Source: Thelonectria olida (lineage: Eukaryota > Ascomycota > Sordariomycetes > Hypocreales > Nectriaceae). Taken from it: 64,000 bases of DNA. How positions within the stretch are numbered: position 1 is the stretch's first letter; the number at the start of each line of letters is the position of its first letter. Positions 1-12,900 of this stretch are shown here, piece after piece. The translations under genes were made by a program, and so were the position numbers. The stretch spans positions 62,001 through 126,000 of the forward strand of contig JAGPYM010000013.1 in assembly GCA_020736575.1 (NCBI GenBank), written 5' to 3'. Under the pieces are notes generated by a model. It saw only the letters and a list, made by a program, of their open reading frames with translations. It did not search any database and was not told where the DNA came from.

Positions 1-16
1 TTTTTTTTTTTTTTTT
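1..16. repeat. Poly(T) run at window edge
   Basis: Sixteen T in a row begin the window, about 55 bases beyond the stop codon of the minus-strand reductase gene. It may be a genuine homopolymer, which is common 3' of fungal genes, or a contig-edge artefact. Nothing else can be said from sequence. Confidence 0.6.
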
Positions 17-72
17 GGATTGTACTATATTTCGTCTTTTATTTTTCATCTCATCGTCTCACATAACCCAGC

Positions 73-1179
73 TCATTGCTTGTCGGGGAAACCAAAGTTG
101 ATCCCAAAGGGAGGGTACACGTATCGGTGCAGCTCGCCCTTCTTGGTGAGGTCGTCGGAGTAGTCGTTGAGGATCTTCATGTCTTCGGCATCGAGCGGCA
201 CAATCTTCTTGTTGGCCGTGATGCGCTCGTTGGTGACCGACTTGGCCAGCACAGTGCTGCCTCGGGCGACTAGACACGACAGTTAGAGAATCGTGATACA
301 AACAAGTTGTTGGTGCTATCTTACCGTGGTAGCTGAGGAGGACAGTAGCGGGAGTAACACCCTTGCGCTCGGCGACCTTGACGACGGGCTCGGAGGTCAT
401 CATGGGACCGCCAGTGCTGCCCAGAGGGCTGTAGGCGACAACGTGGATGCCCTTCTCGTTGCACAGGTCGACAATCTCCTGCTGGGGAAGACTGGGGTGG
501 TTCTCAATCTGGTTGATGGCGGGGACGATGGTAGCGTGGGGGAGAAGCTCCTCGAGATACTTGACGCTGTACTAGATGCCAGAAACGCAACGCGTTAGGT
601 AGAGTCACAACAAAGAATTGGAGCCTTCATCTTACGTTGCAGACACCAACGCCCTTGGTCTTGCCGGTGGCAACAAGCTTCTCCATCTGCTTCCAGGTGT
701 CGACGTGGTTGTAGTCACGGATAATGTCTCGAGAGCCGTCGGGCTTGGTGGGGAACTTGTCGTGGTTGCCCTCGGGGTTAAGAAGAACAGGCCAGTGCTG
801 CAAGCATGCAATTAGCATCCAAAGTCTCGAGTCGTCAGTCGAGATGAAAACATACGACCAGGAAAAGATCAACGTAGTCGAGGCCAAGGCTCTTCAAGCT
901 CTTGTCGAGAGCAAGCTCGCAGCGCGTGTTGTACGAGGCCCAGACCTTGGTCATGACAAAGATGTCCTCGCGCTTGATGCCCGCGTCGAAAGCGGCCTTG
1001 AGGCCCTGGCCGACCTCATCCTCATTTCCGTAGCAGTAGGCGCCGTCAACGAGCTTGTAGCCGTCCTTGAGGGCGAACTCGACGGCTGTCTGGACCTGGC
1101 CGGGGGCAGCCTGCCAGGTGCCGTAGCCAAGGGCGGGAATCTCCTGGCCGTTGTTGAGCTTGAAAGAAGTGGCAGCCAT
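73..1179 (-). CDS. Aldo-keto reductase (glycerol dehydrogenase-like)
   Basis: Predicted cytosolic NAD(P)H-dependent reductase of carbonyls, related to fungal glycerol dehydrogenase / GCY1-type enzymes. Four exons: 1179-856, 797-636, 571-325 and 269-73, giving 309 residues, the usual size for the family. The joins are supported by GTATGT or GTAAG donors and TAG/CAG acceptors that keep frame. The full AKR tetrad is visible: Asp45 (in LVDGAYCYGNE), Tyr50, Lys78 (VMTKVW) and His109 (HWPVLL). His109 is the first codon of exon 2, which helps confirm the splice site. The C-terminal KSVTNERI segment fits the cofactor-binding region. There is no signal peptide. Substrate cannot be read from sequence; sugar or aldehyde reductase roles are equally possible. 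The start ATG at 1179 gives the typical AKR N-terminus with LNNGQEIPALGYGTW. Confidence 0.9.
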
Positions 1180-2439
1180 TGCGTCGTAGCTGGTGTGTAT
1201 ATCGGGATGAGAGAAGAAGGATGAAAGATGAGGATAATAATGTCCAGGACTAAGAAGAAGAAGAAGAAGACACCAGCGTTCGCGCGAGAGCGGAAGTCGA
1301 GGTTGTTATAAGCCCACGGGAAGGAAATTCTGCCCCGTCTGGAACCACCAACCAACTAATCACACCTGTCTCTCTCTTTTTCTCTTCCTCCACGGCTTTG
1401 TCTCGCCTTGATTTACGAATCTCCTACCACCCCCCAATAATTCTTTCCCGTTGCCCTCTTCCTCATGGCCTCCATCGGCGGGGTCAAGGCCGAGAGATGG
1501 AGCGGAAAACCATCGCAAACCCCACCAACCAAATCCAACCCCTCCTCGCGGTGCCTGATTTAGCTTGCTTCATGGCGGGGCGAACCCCTCCAAAGACTGT
1601 CGAAATTGGGGGGGCGTGTCTCCTTACCGTGGCCGTCTTGTACCAGCTACGTTCACTTCAGCAGCAAACGGACAAGTCTCGTCCGGGTCTGAAGCTCGGG
1701 GTGGGGTTGGTCCGAATGATGGGGGGAGCACGAGGAAATAGGCGTCTTCATGGGCAGTCAATGTGGGCCGAGTCGGTGAGAACCCCGGTCATTGCCCCCA
1801 ACATCGAGTCGTGATGGTCGTGTACAAGTACAAACTTCATGACATTGGAGGAGCGACACCGGCGGGGGTTGAACAAGTCAACGCCCTCGGCCAGTGCTTA
1901 ACTCGTTTTACCTTTGCTCAACTCGGCATTGGCTGATCTGTTTTAACTCTGCTCTCTTGGTGTCTCGGGCCCGCTATTCGTTATTCCGTTCTTGTTCTTC
2001 CTACTTTACACAAGCTTTCATTCACCAACAACTCAACTCAGATACAAGACGGCATAGCTGTAATAATAACCTATAATCTCCTCTCTAGAAGAGAAGTAAA
2101 TATAAACATCCTAAAAAAGGCACCCTTTCCTGCCGAGCATGTCGTCCCACGGTGATGCTATCTATAAGCACCTGTTTGACCGAGCCCATAACAGCTGACT
2201 CGGTCCAAACAACTCCTTCTCGTGTTTCCCACATTATCGTCCTTTTTCAATAGGCCCTTCTATCTTCCGTAGGCTCTAAGAAAGCAGAACAAAGGAAACT
2301 AAACGTACAAACAAAGAAAAAGGAACACGAAAGACCATTCGTCGGTCATATCCATTACAACAAAATGTGCCATAAACTCCCTCTTCCCTCATCTCCATTT
2401 CATCCTGTCCCAGCCCCTTCTACAACAACAACAACAGGT
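1180..2439. other. Intergenic: reductase promoter and SED5 3' flank
   Basis: No open frame here resembles a protein. An AAG trinucleotide run (about 1254-1271) sits in the probable reductase leader. The rest is mixed-composition DNA between the divergent start of the reductase and the 3' end of the Sed5 gene. Confidence 0.6.
1539..1589. promoter_or_regulatory. Possible stress-response elements (CCCCT)
   Basis: CCCCT occurs at 1539-1543 and 1585-1589, 360-410 bases upstream of the reductase ATG. CCCCT/AGGGG is the known core of fungal STRE elements bound by Msn2/Msn4-type factors, and glycerol-related reductases are often stress-induced. The motif is short and expected by chance, so this is only suggestive. 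Confidence 0.2.
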
Positions 2440-3602
2440 CTAGCCCGAGACTAGGACCCAAAGCCTGCAAATAACGCGTTAGTCTCAGTCTCAGCCAGCA
2501 TAAATATGGGCAGCCATGCGAATCCAAGCATGGTCTCATGCAGGACACCCAAGCTAGGTCAAAGAAGGCCACTTACAAGAAGAAAATCATTAAGACACCA
2601 AACATCTTGGCAATCAACCATCGGTTACTTGATACTCGAGACCAGTATTTAAGCAGCTCTCGTTGAGCGCCCTCGACATTATCCACAACATCTTCTGTGT
2701 TGGCATCGATTCGCTGGATCATTTCGCTCTGTTCTGAAACCATTGTTGCCAGCTGGCCGAAGATGCTTCCTAGCTCACCAATCGTCTTCTCGATGGCCTC
2801 GATGGCCTCGCCACGTTGTTGGATGTAGCTGTTTTGCGGTTGAGCTTCCTCCATCATCAATAGCTGCTGGTCTCCAACCGGGTTGAGTGACAGAGTATCG
2901 GCTCCAGGGGCAGGCGAGTTTCGATTGGGAGTTCCATAAAGAGGCGATGCTGATTGTTGCAATGATGGTTGAGCATGTTGGGAAACACTGGAGATGAAGT
3001 TCTCCGTTCTTGATCTCGACGCCTGGATGTTCTTGGTCCTCGCCTCCAATACATCTTTGAAGTTGACAGAAACATCCGTCAGCTTGCCTTGCAGAAGATA
3101 GACGACATTCTTGTTGTGTTCGCCCTCCTGGTCGGCCTTGGGGTGCTGCTGCTTCGATATGGCCTGTAGAGATCCGATTTGCTGGTTCAAGGATGATAGG
3201 TCTTGCTTAATCACAAAAGTGAGCTCGTTAATTTCGACTGGCCGGTCGTCGAAAAGGGTTCGCCTTCGGGCCACTATTTGAGGGGTCAGCGAAAGAGCTC
3301 AACGGTCACATGCTGTGTTGTAGCGAAGATGGAGAGGGGTATCTGCGAAATTATTCGTACTCACATTGTGCGAGCTTTTCCAGCTTCCCCATGGTCGCAG
3401 AGATGCCTCGTCCAATCTCGGCGGCCCTACGAGCAAAGTCGGATCTCCTAGGTTGGCCATCGCCGTTGGCAGCAGACTTCTGGGCGTCGGAAAGAAGGGA
3501 TCTTCGCTGTGATCCAACCTTGTTGGACGCTTGACGGCGCTGAGCCTGGGCGAGCACTGACTTGAACTCGGAGGTTCGATCTTGGATTGATGCGACAGCC
3601 AT
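2440..3602 (-). CDS. SED5: Syntaxin 5 / Sed5 Golgi t-SNARE
   Basis: Qa-SNARE for ER-to-Golgi and intra-Golgi vesicle fusion, anchored in the cis-Golgi by a C-terminal membrane segment. Three exons: 3602-3365, 3273-2577 and 2464-2440, giving 319 residues, typical of Sed5. The N-terminus carries DRTSEF, the peptide that binds the SM protein Sly1. LARRRTLFDDRPVEINELT (about 80-98) is a syntaxin-5 family signature in the Habc region. The SNARE motif covers about residues 235-295, with the zero-layer Gln at about 253 in IFGQLATMV. The tail anchor is WLIAKMFGVLMIFFLLWVL (about 298-316). The last exon codes only eight residues and is easily missed, since without it the membrane anchor is truncated by a stop formed inside the intron. 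The frame is confirmed by restored LLWVLVSG. Confidence 0.93.
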
Positions 3603-6600
3603 GGCGGCAGTATTAATTAAGATTGGGGTTCGAGGACGGAGTGCGGCCGGCGCGGCTTCGATTCTCGAGAGGTGTAAAATGTAGCAAAGGGCGATGGCAA
3701 ATAGCAGATGACGTATCCGCCAAGTGCGCCTCGAAGTGCGGTTCGATTGATTGATGTTGATGCCTGGGCGATACGAGTTCTCGGCTAAAGTGCAAAAGTC
3801 CGGTTACGACGCGATGGATCGAACTCGAGGGCGCGCGAAATGCGTGTGGGCGCGAGGAGGCGAGATTAAGAGAGATTACTCAAAAGTCGAACAATGAGTC
3901 GGCAAGATGCAGTGTGCAGAGAAGGAGTACAAAGAGAAGGAAATTCTGAGACGAGGAGTCGGCGTGTCTAGGGAGGATAGCTTCGTAACGTGGGAAAATG
4001 TCAGAGACTAACGAGGCCTTGGTCGATGCACGCTTTGAAAGGAGGATTGGATGGTGGTTTGGCTTGGTCCCAGACTCCTCATAGTCTATCCCCAGGCGGC
4101 TTCCAAGGTAGCCTCCCAGTGCCGCCACGTTGGCCCCAAAGGAGAGATCCGAGGTAATCCCGTAATTATTGGTGTGGCTTGTGATTCTGAAATTAGAAAG
4201 GCTGTACGGCACTCGCCACAGTCATCGTGGCATGCAAGCATAGAGGTTTGAAGTTTGAAGGTTCGAGAGATGCCAACCCAGGTAATTACTGTGCCCCTGT
4301 CAGCATCTCGGTAAGCTTCGAACTTCAGACTTGCAGAGTTTCTAATTGGAGAGGCATCTGCATGAAGAAAAGGCTTGAACACCTCAGCTCAGCTTCATGT
4401 TACAGTTGGCTTTGCTAGACTTTCATACTATAACATGGGAGCCATCCTAATTTGCTGATTGCGCTAGGTTCCAATCAACGGAGGTCTTCGAGATGTGTTA
4501 TTTTCGCTACCTTATGCCGAATCATATACCATGCCCTTGTCGCCCGTCATCTGTGATTAAATTTTGGCCTTGCAGTCGATAGACTGGCTACTGCAGAACG
4601 TCGCAACTGAAGTGGTGAGCCTATCAAGTACCTACGTCTAGCCCTTTTCTCGTCACATTCCTAAGAATCATCCCAGTTACCTACGAAGGAATGATCTCTC
4701 CAATTACCCATCCCCTGGTTCTTCATCCTCGATGAATGATGCCATGGTAGATATTCTCAACTCCGGCAACCTGCTAAGCAATCAGAGCTTCATATCCGTG
4801 CAAGTGCTTGGGTTGATGAATGAAAAAGACCCCGGCCAAAGTGCCGTCAAAAGGAGCGAACTTGAAAGACAGATACAGAAAATTTGTTCATCAATTACCA
4901 TCTAGTTTAACTCATGGACGATACTGTATCCGTAGACAGAACACGAACCATACCATCTCGCGGTTCCCCGACAAAGTACTACATACGGAGGGGTTCGATT
5001 CGGTGGAGAACAGAAATTCTTTTTAGGGGATGAGGCTTTACGAGTTGGCGCCGTGACAGCACGGCGTGGTTCCTCTTCCCGCTCCCGTGGTTGCACTCGC
5101 CGAGGCGCTTGAGCTGGGTACCTACGTTAGGAGTCAGCTCAGGCTCTCGGCTTCTGGACTTCTGCAGGGGAGTCAATCGCTTTAACCCAGCTGTTGAACT
5201 TTGAGGAATTGGGAGCAAGGGTGGGTGGGTAGACAGGCCAGGATTGGGGCCATAACATTGTCGTCCGACTCCCAATTGCGTCGCATCACTCGACGTCACC
5301 GCTGGAGGCGTGGGGCTTGCGTGGATGAAGAGAGGCTGGGGGATGCTTCGTAACTACGAACCTTAGGTGTATCGTAATATCTTTTCATAGCCATGAAGTC
5401 TCCATGTGTGCAACCTGAGTTCTTCAGCACCTGCGCAACAACATACGGGCTACAGCCGTTTTCCGTGTCCCCGCTTGCATGAATAGTTCCCCGCAAACGA
5501 GAGTGGTGGAGGCGTTAGTGAAGGAAGACGGGCTATTCGTAGGTACTTAAATCGACTCATCTTTGCAGTGAAGATGCCAATCACTCTGTGCGCTAGAAGA
5601 CGCGATGAATGGGGGCGCTTATTGGGCTTCGAGAGAAAACTTCAGGCCTGGTAGTGCGGAGTAAAGGTTCCTTTTCTTAGTAACTAATGCGGAATTGATA
5701 CTTGCCATGTGGTCATCAACAATACGTGGGCGTATCCGCAGCTCACCTGGTACGACATCGTATTCGACTAATGAATCGAGTGATGAGAGACAGCCCGTCG
5801 CATATCGCTTGCAAGATCTCATGGAGGCGCTTACTGGGGCTTGAAATATTCCTCTTATTCGACACTGGGTCTTGACGCCAGATGCAGAGTTTGCATACCT
5901 GTATAGATAGACATTGATCTTGCCTGGCTTGAAACGGCGTTCGTTACGGTTCAAGTTGTGGCTGTACGTACCAAGTGACGTTTGATGCGTTGTCTGTGCT
6001 GGGCACGATTCGGAAACTTCCATGGCGGGCACGGGAATAGTCGCCTCTGCGACGAGGATACTCCCGCCTACCTTGGCAGGTAGTTAACGAACGGTTAGAG
6101 TAAATGTGGAAAGGCTGGAGCTATTATAGATGGTGAATCAGCTGTGATGGACGGCATTCCCATTCTACAAACGCCTCCTCCCCCCTCCTCATCACCTCCA
6201 CCACAACCAACACCCACACTTCATGAGGGCCTCATTTTCCACCCCGTCTCTCCGACCCCTGTCCCCTTGACCACCTGCCCAAGTCCCCCGTCGCCCTGCC
6301 ACATCAACGCCCTAGCTTCGCTAGTCAACACATCCATGGACTGAAGTACGTAGTGGACTGGGTCTCTGGTCTGTTCACTGCAGCTTGCCGTTCCTCTGCT
6401 AGGAAAAGAGCCCGCTGCCACTTGCGCCGCCGACGTCTCCGCCCCCCCTCCAGGTCCCTCGAAGGCCCCTAAATTATTCTGTCCATCAGGTTGCGTCTCT
6501 AGAGCCTGACCGTACCATTATCACCACCGCCAGCTTGCCCTATTTCCTCTCCTTCCAACCTCCCGCCACCGTGTATCCCACTTGTCAAGCGTGCTCACGA

Positions 6601-6905
6601 GCTTGTGTCTCCAACTTCATCTTCTTTGTGTATCACTTATTCTTCCTTGTGTTCCCCTGAGCTTTTGCGATTTTCATTTTCCTCTCTGTATCCTTAGCTC
6701 CTGGTCACGCACGCACACGTCCGCCTACCCTCCGACTCAGGATCGTCATAGAGCCCACTCAGGCTATCGCAGGACGCCGGTCTTCCGTGGATCACTCCCC
6801 CCGAGGAACCATCGCAATTTCCTTCGATTCATCACCTCCTCTTCCTGTAACCTTCCTTCCGAGAAAATAATGTTCCCTTAATTGGGCGAATACTATATAA
6901 TCGCG
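3603..6905. other. Gene-poor stretch of 3.3 kb
   Basis: No open frame here shows recognisable protein character; the longest (5619-6032, minus, 137 codons) has no motif. An imperfect inverted repeat is present (4250-4273 against 4303-4326). The final 700 bases are pyrimidine-rich and probably form the promoter and leader of the large gene that starts at 6906. Confidence 0.5.
4250..4326. repeat. Imperfect inverted repeat
   Basis: The arm at 4250-4273 (begins GAAGTTTGAAGG, ends GAGATGC) pairs imperfectly with 4303-4326 (begins GCATCTC, ends TTCGAACTTC), with a short interruption in the second arm and a 29-base centre. It could form a hairpin. There is no evidence of transcription or of transposon ends. 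Confidence 0.4.
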
Positions 6906-9900
6906 ATGGACGGGACATACAACAATCCTTATGCGCAAGGGCAGTCTCCGTTGTACGTAGCCAACTCCGCCTCCTCGACTTCTTGTTACGCTTCGCGACA
7001 ATCTAACAAGCATCTTCACATAGGACACCGGACACTCCCTCAGGTGGCGCTTACAAGGTCAACGTCAACCGATCAAAGACGCGAAAATGGGTCGAAGCTA
7101 AGGTCCAGAACTACGATGGCGATGATTGGGGCGACGAATATTCCGACGAAGACGAACCCGAGCCTGTGCCTCCTCCGCCGCCCGTCTCGCGCATTACAAC
7201 CGGCCTTCGTCCTGTCGGCCAGCGACTCCCGTCCGAAACTAGACCATCCACAAGGCTGGCAGACATCACGGCCTCTGGCTCACCAAATACCAGTGGTCCG
7301 CCCTCCCTCCAACTTCAGACAGGACAGTCCGTCACCGGCGCTTCGGGGCATGGCGTTCCTCCAATTCCAGCACACGTTCAAGACTCGGCGCGAAGCACTC
7401 CCTCTCCTATCGCCGGGCGGACTGCATCGCCCGTCCCACTGCCTTCTCAACAAAGGCAGGCGTCGTTCCCACTCGAGCCTCGTTCTTCAACACCGCTGAG
7501 CCAGACCACGAGCTCGACTCCTGCGCGGGTATCTCCTCTATCTCACCCCTCCGAGCTCTACCGTCCTGAAGAGGACCGAAAGTCCACAGCCTCGCCTCTT
7601 TTCACCCGAGATAATGTCGCGAGTAAACCCGCCGAGAAATCGACACCGCCTTCTGAGGAAACCGGCCATCAGGTGATTAACGCTCCCCCAACTGCTGAGC
7701 CAGTAGTCGACCCCCCCGCAGAACAGCGAGGCTCGGTCAGTCTGCTTCCCGATATGAAGCGCTTGTCAATTTTTAGTTCCGACTTTTTCTCATCTTCAAG
7801 CAAGAATGAGCCACAAGATGTCAAGGCAGAACCACCAGGCAACAAGCCGAAAGAGATTGGGCAACCCGATAACGTAGGGAAGGAGGTTCCAAAGAGTGAC
7901 GAAAGTGCAAACAACACTGCAGAATCTCGACCTCAGTGGAACGAACCTTCATTCTCTGTAACTGGACCTGCCGTTGGCCTCGTAAGCCAGGCTCCTGTTC
8001 TCCCCATACCAGATCCTCGATCAGTCCCACCTCTGCGCACCCCAAGCCCCAATGCGAAGGGGACTATACCTTCCGAGCCGATGTCCAGTACCTCAGCCCG
8101 CACAATGAATTCAGAGATCACTCCGACTGAGCCTTTGCAGCCTCGCCGGCCAGACCTGTCTCCGGCCGACTACGAGCCTCAGCCAATTCAATCTGAGCCA
8201 ATAAATCTAAGTGCCAGCACTTCGTCGCCTGTTAAGGAGAGCGACATGTTGAGCGATGAGATCTTGAGAACGCTGAGCCCCGTCGGTGCTACTCCTCCTC
8301 CCTTGAGCGCTGGGGCAGAAAGCTCTAAGCAACTAGCGCCGGGTACCAGACAGGACACCCGCAGTAGCAGCTATACCCTTCGGGATTATGACAGTTATTG
8401 GGAAGATTCGACGGACAAGCCGGCTCCTGAAAGCAAAGATCCTGCGCCAGCAACGGCACCTCCACGGGATCCTACTCCAGAGCCCCAACCGCTGGTCCCC
8501 CAAGCTGATGGCTCCGCCATTGCGCCAGTCATGAGTCCTTCCAGTGATGAAACCCCAGGTCTTCGAAAGCGGTTTTCTTGGGAGGCAGATTTTGAGAACA
8601 AGGCCCTCAAGACCCAACAGCCGACTGGTGAGCCGCCTAAGGTCGGCCTCGCCAGCACAGAAGCCCCTTCATCTCTTGGACAGTCTAATATTCAGTCGCC
8701 GAAAGATGCCGTGTCCGACATCACCAGCCCGAGGTCTGATACTCCCAAGATTGTGATACCGCCAACCTCGGAGGATAGTGCTACACCACCTCCAGTACAA
8801 CCGCTTCCATCAATGCTTGAACCCGCATCTCCTGTTTCCACTAGACCCGAGGAGACAACGTCTCAGGGAGCTGAAGAGCGGCGACCATCTGTTTTGTCTG
8901 ATAAAATGCCCAGCGAAACGCTCTCTCGTGTCGTATCGGAGACTCCACCTCTAGATACCCAATCGACAACGTCAACTACTCCCCTCACTAAGCCCAGACC
9001 AATACCGCAAGTCAAGGGTGTCAAGGAGATCATGGCCATGGGCACTTCGGAGAAGAGGATCACTGAGTATGAGGAGTCACGAAAGGCATTCGCTGAGGCA
9101 GATTTGGGGCTGGAGACATGGATTCTGGCTATCAAGCAACAGCATCCCGAGTTTGCCAATGTTACCTCCTCGTTCAGCGGGAATGAGTATCAGGCGTCGG
9201 TTGCTGGGGCCAGCGTCGCGGGTTCAAACGCGTCGTCTGCTCCAGCTCAGGCGCCATACTACCAGCAATACCTCAATGCCAGCTCCCCTACAACTACAGG
9301 GCCACCGCCAGCTGGTCGATCAAGGATGGGGGGATCATCACTATCGACACAGGCGACCAGCGCATTTGGAAACTCTAGTAACCAAATTGGATCGAAGAGC
9401 AAGGAGCTTATGCACTCGGCCGGAAAGATGGGCAAGGGACTGTTTAGCAAGGGGAGGAGCAAATTGCGTGGCACCGGGGACAAGGTATTTCACTGACGCT
9501 TCTTTCTTCTTTAGAACCTGCTGCGATTGGGCTTTTTTTTTCTCTTCCTTTGCTCTCGGGCAGGGGATCTTGTTGGATTTAAGTTTCTCTTCATCATACG
9601 CTTTCAGGGCTTGTGGTGGTTCACTGTCGGCCTTATGACGAGATGGGTGTATGAGATAGGAATTCTACGACGCTGTTTCCCCTTTTCTGCCCAATCTCAC
9701 TATGGCACTGGCCCATACAGATTTAGATGGACTTTTCAACCGTGAAGAAAGAAGAGGATATTAATTGTTTGTGGTTTGTAGGGCGAACCCATCCCTCCTC
9801 CAGTGGTGCATCACCCCCCCAAGCCTAAGAAAGAGAAAGAAAGGCGAGCATCCTGGAGCTTAAGCATTGGTGCAAGGTCCCGCACGGAACCCGCTGCGAA

Positions 9901-12900
9901 TGCGGACAAAGAAAAGAAGTGGCTCTCTGGCTACTATCCGCCATCGTCATCCCAGTCAAGGCGGATGCGTGCTTTTCGTCCTGCGTCTTGGGGCAGCAGC
10001 GAACCAGGTAGGCGACGTGTTTCACTCGGGTCGTTGAGCTCCCGTATCTCGAGCTCGCGCGGGTCGTCTGCTGTCTCGTCGCAGGCCTCGTTGAATGATG
10101 ATGCGCATGAAGCCTCGAGTTCCCACAGTAGAGCCGGCCAAGAAGTTGAAGTCGATGTGCGCAATCACAGGAGTAGGTGGGATCGGTTTAAATTTAAGCA
10201 GAGGCACAAGGCACCACCACCAGTTTCCATGTCGGCTCCGGTGCTGGCACTTGCAATCCCGGCTCCAATCACGACTCCAGCTCCAACTCCAGCTCCAGCT
10301 CCCGCTTCATCTCCAACTCTAGCTCCTCCAACTCCTCCCACTCCAGCTCCATTACCTCCGCAACCACAACCACCTTCACCACTAGCCTCACCAGCCCCAG
10401 CAGCACCAGCCTCAACAGTTTCGGCAGCCAGCAGCATCAGGAGTGATGGCGTCTCCTCAGAACACTCGGGAGTGCAATTAAACGAGGACGTCGGCTCGAT
10501 CCATACTCATGAAGATGAAACAGCTCCCGCGCCCCCAGCGTCTATCGATGAATCAGATGAAGTCTCCTTCTCCGATGACGACTGGGTGGAGATTGTGACC
10601 CCACACAGCACAGCGGCGTCGATCCGTATGGTGCCGGCAGAGCCAGCGCTTGTGGAGGCGCGGCCAAGTCTCAGTCTCAGTCTGGCTACGAATGCGAGCT
10701 CGTCGACTGTCGTAGCATCGGCGCGTGGAGGAGAAGCGCGTCTCACTCCGCAGACCCCTGCCTCTCGATCCCAGGCGTCCTTCCAGGCTTTTTTCCAGGC
10801 GGCTCAGGCTGCGCAGGCTGCTGCCCATCAAAATCAGGCTAATCACAACAATCAGCGGCAGCCTGCTGCGGTTGCCCAGGTGCAGACCAGGCATAAGCCC
10901 AAACCCCAGACACAACAGACCCAGCCGCAGACCCATAGCCAATCACCCCAGACCAAGGCCCAGGCCCAGAAATCAAGCCAGAGCTCCGGCAGCCAGACTC
11001 ACACCCAGACAAACACACTGACACAACGGACAAAGGACATGTCGTTAAGCAGCGCTCATCAGCAGCAGCCTGCGCCGCTTCCTCATCAGCATCGGCATCA
11101 GAGACAAGAGCCTGCTGATGACATTCCTCAGCGCAACTCGTCCTTCATTGGCCTCCCGCCAATCAGGCGAGGCTCGACTTTTGGCATGAGCTCTCCCTCC
11201 GCGTCGACGTCTCATTCTCAAGCAGCGCGTCCGACTGCCGAGCGCTTTCCTCTTGACGATGACGACGAGGTCCCCGAGGAACGCACTCCTCATCCCCCTC
11301 ATCCCGCAGCCATTCCCGGGCCCGTACCCGCTCCCGCTCCTCCTCGTCTCCCGGGGAATACCACCGTCGCCGGCAATGGAGCAATCAGGCCGGATGGTGC
11401 CAATTTTGAGACATCTCGTCTCCCACTGCTACCGCTGCTACCACTGCTGCCACCACAACACACACAACAGCAGGGCGCCGCACACCCAACCCAAGCATCC
11501 AGGATGCCGGACCAGCCTGTTCATATGTCGCCGCCCCCGGGTCCGCCGGAGCAGTCAGATCCAGTGAGAGACCCAATGCACCCACATTCACCCGGATCGT
11601 CGGAGCACCACCAAAGCTCCTCGCCGTTTGGTGGTCCTGCTGTTGCTGGCAGCGCCGCCAGTGGTAGTAGTAGTGGCGCACCACCCATGATGCCACCCAA
11701 TTCGACCGGCAACCCAATTCAGAAGCTGCCGCCCTCTGGTCCTTGGAAGCTCGAAGAAAGTCACCTGAGTGAGCCGCTTCATTCCGTCAGCAGAAATCGC
11801 GCAGGCACTGGCAGCTCTCAACAACAACCCTACTTCGGCTACGATAAGGAGACCGGTGTCACGCTCCCTTCCCAAGGTCCTCCAGTAGTGCCGCCTGATA
11901 CAGCCTCATCTCCTCGGCCGAGACACAAGCCGTCAGAGGTCCCCCCGTCATCCACCAGGCGCTATCCGGAGCTCTTTGCTCGTGGTGATCCTAGGGCCCG
12001 GAGCAATTCAAACGTCGGCCCAGTGCTGCCTAGTCCTCAATTGGCGTCGGGCCGTCTGTCGCAGGACATCGGCGTACCTCGTGCCGTAACGGCCGGCCCC
12101 GAGACTGAAGGCAACGGAGAGGAACGTGGTCGCCGGAAGAGCTCTGGCGGTCTATTCAATCGCCTTACCAAACCGTCATCGGAACGTCGAGGCTCCTCAT
12201 CGGCAGAGCCTATTGCCACACCACCTCACGTACCAGTTGGCCCCGCTGATGAGAGCTCTCAGTCTAGCATTCCCATCCACGAGATGCACCCCGACCAAAG
12301 AAAGCCCCCAAGGGGAAGCTTCCTTTTCAGTCTTCGAGGTCGTCCCTCAATGGATCCTCCGCCGCAACCTCAGCAAGCAGTCCAGCCTCCAGCCCCGGTG
12401 CAAGCTCCAATGCAAGCTTCAGTCCAAGCTCCAGTCCAAGCTCCAATGCAAGCTCCCCCACCAATTGGTCAAGACCAGACGAGGCCAGAGACACCTCAAT
12501 CTCAGTCTGAACGTAAGCACTCTCGGTTTGGTTCTGGTTTAGGAGCCATTACCGGCGGACATAAGGTCAAGCCGACAGGTCTTCCACGCTCTTCAACCTC
12601 AAGCATGGTCAATGAACCAAACAGCTCTGCTGAGCATATGGCTCCCCCCAAAAAACGCTTCTCAGGGTTTGGTTCTAAAGGGGGCATCTTTCATCGCCAA
12701 AGCATAGATATCGTTCCAAAACCAGGCACACCAGGCTCCATGCGGCCGTCCACTGGCTCTGCAACTCCAGACCATGTCGGTTCTATGGCACCTCCCCCAC
12801 CCATCGGATTCATGCGGAGCAATACTGACGGCCCTGGTCCATTCGCGCAATCGACAATGCAAGCCCAAGACCTTGGTGGTCAGGATCGTCGTAAGAGACG

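Noticed and set aside
4985..5005. B-box-like GGTTCGATTCGG suggesting a tRNA
   Set aside because: No matching A-box or acceptor stem upstream at tRNA distance on that strand.
5619..6032. 137-codon minus-strand open frame as a gene
   Set aside because: No recognisable motif, no supporting splice structure and mixed composition; insufficient support.
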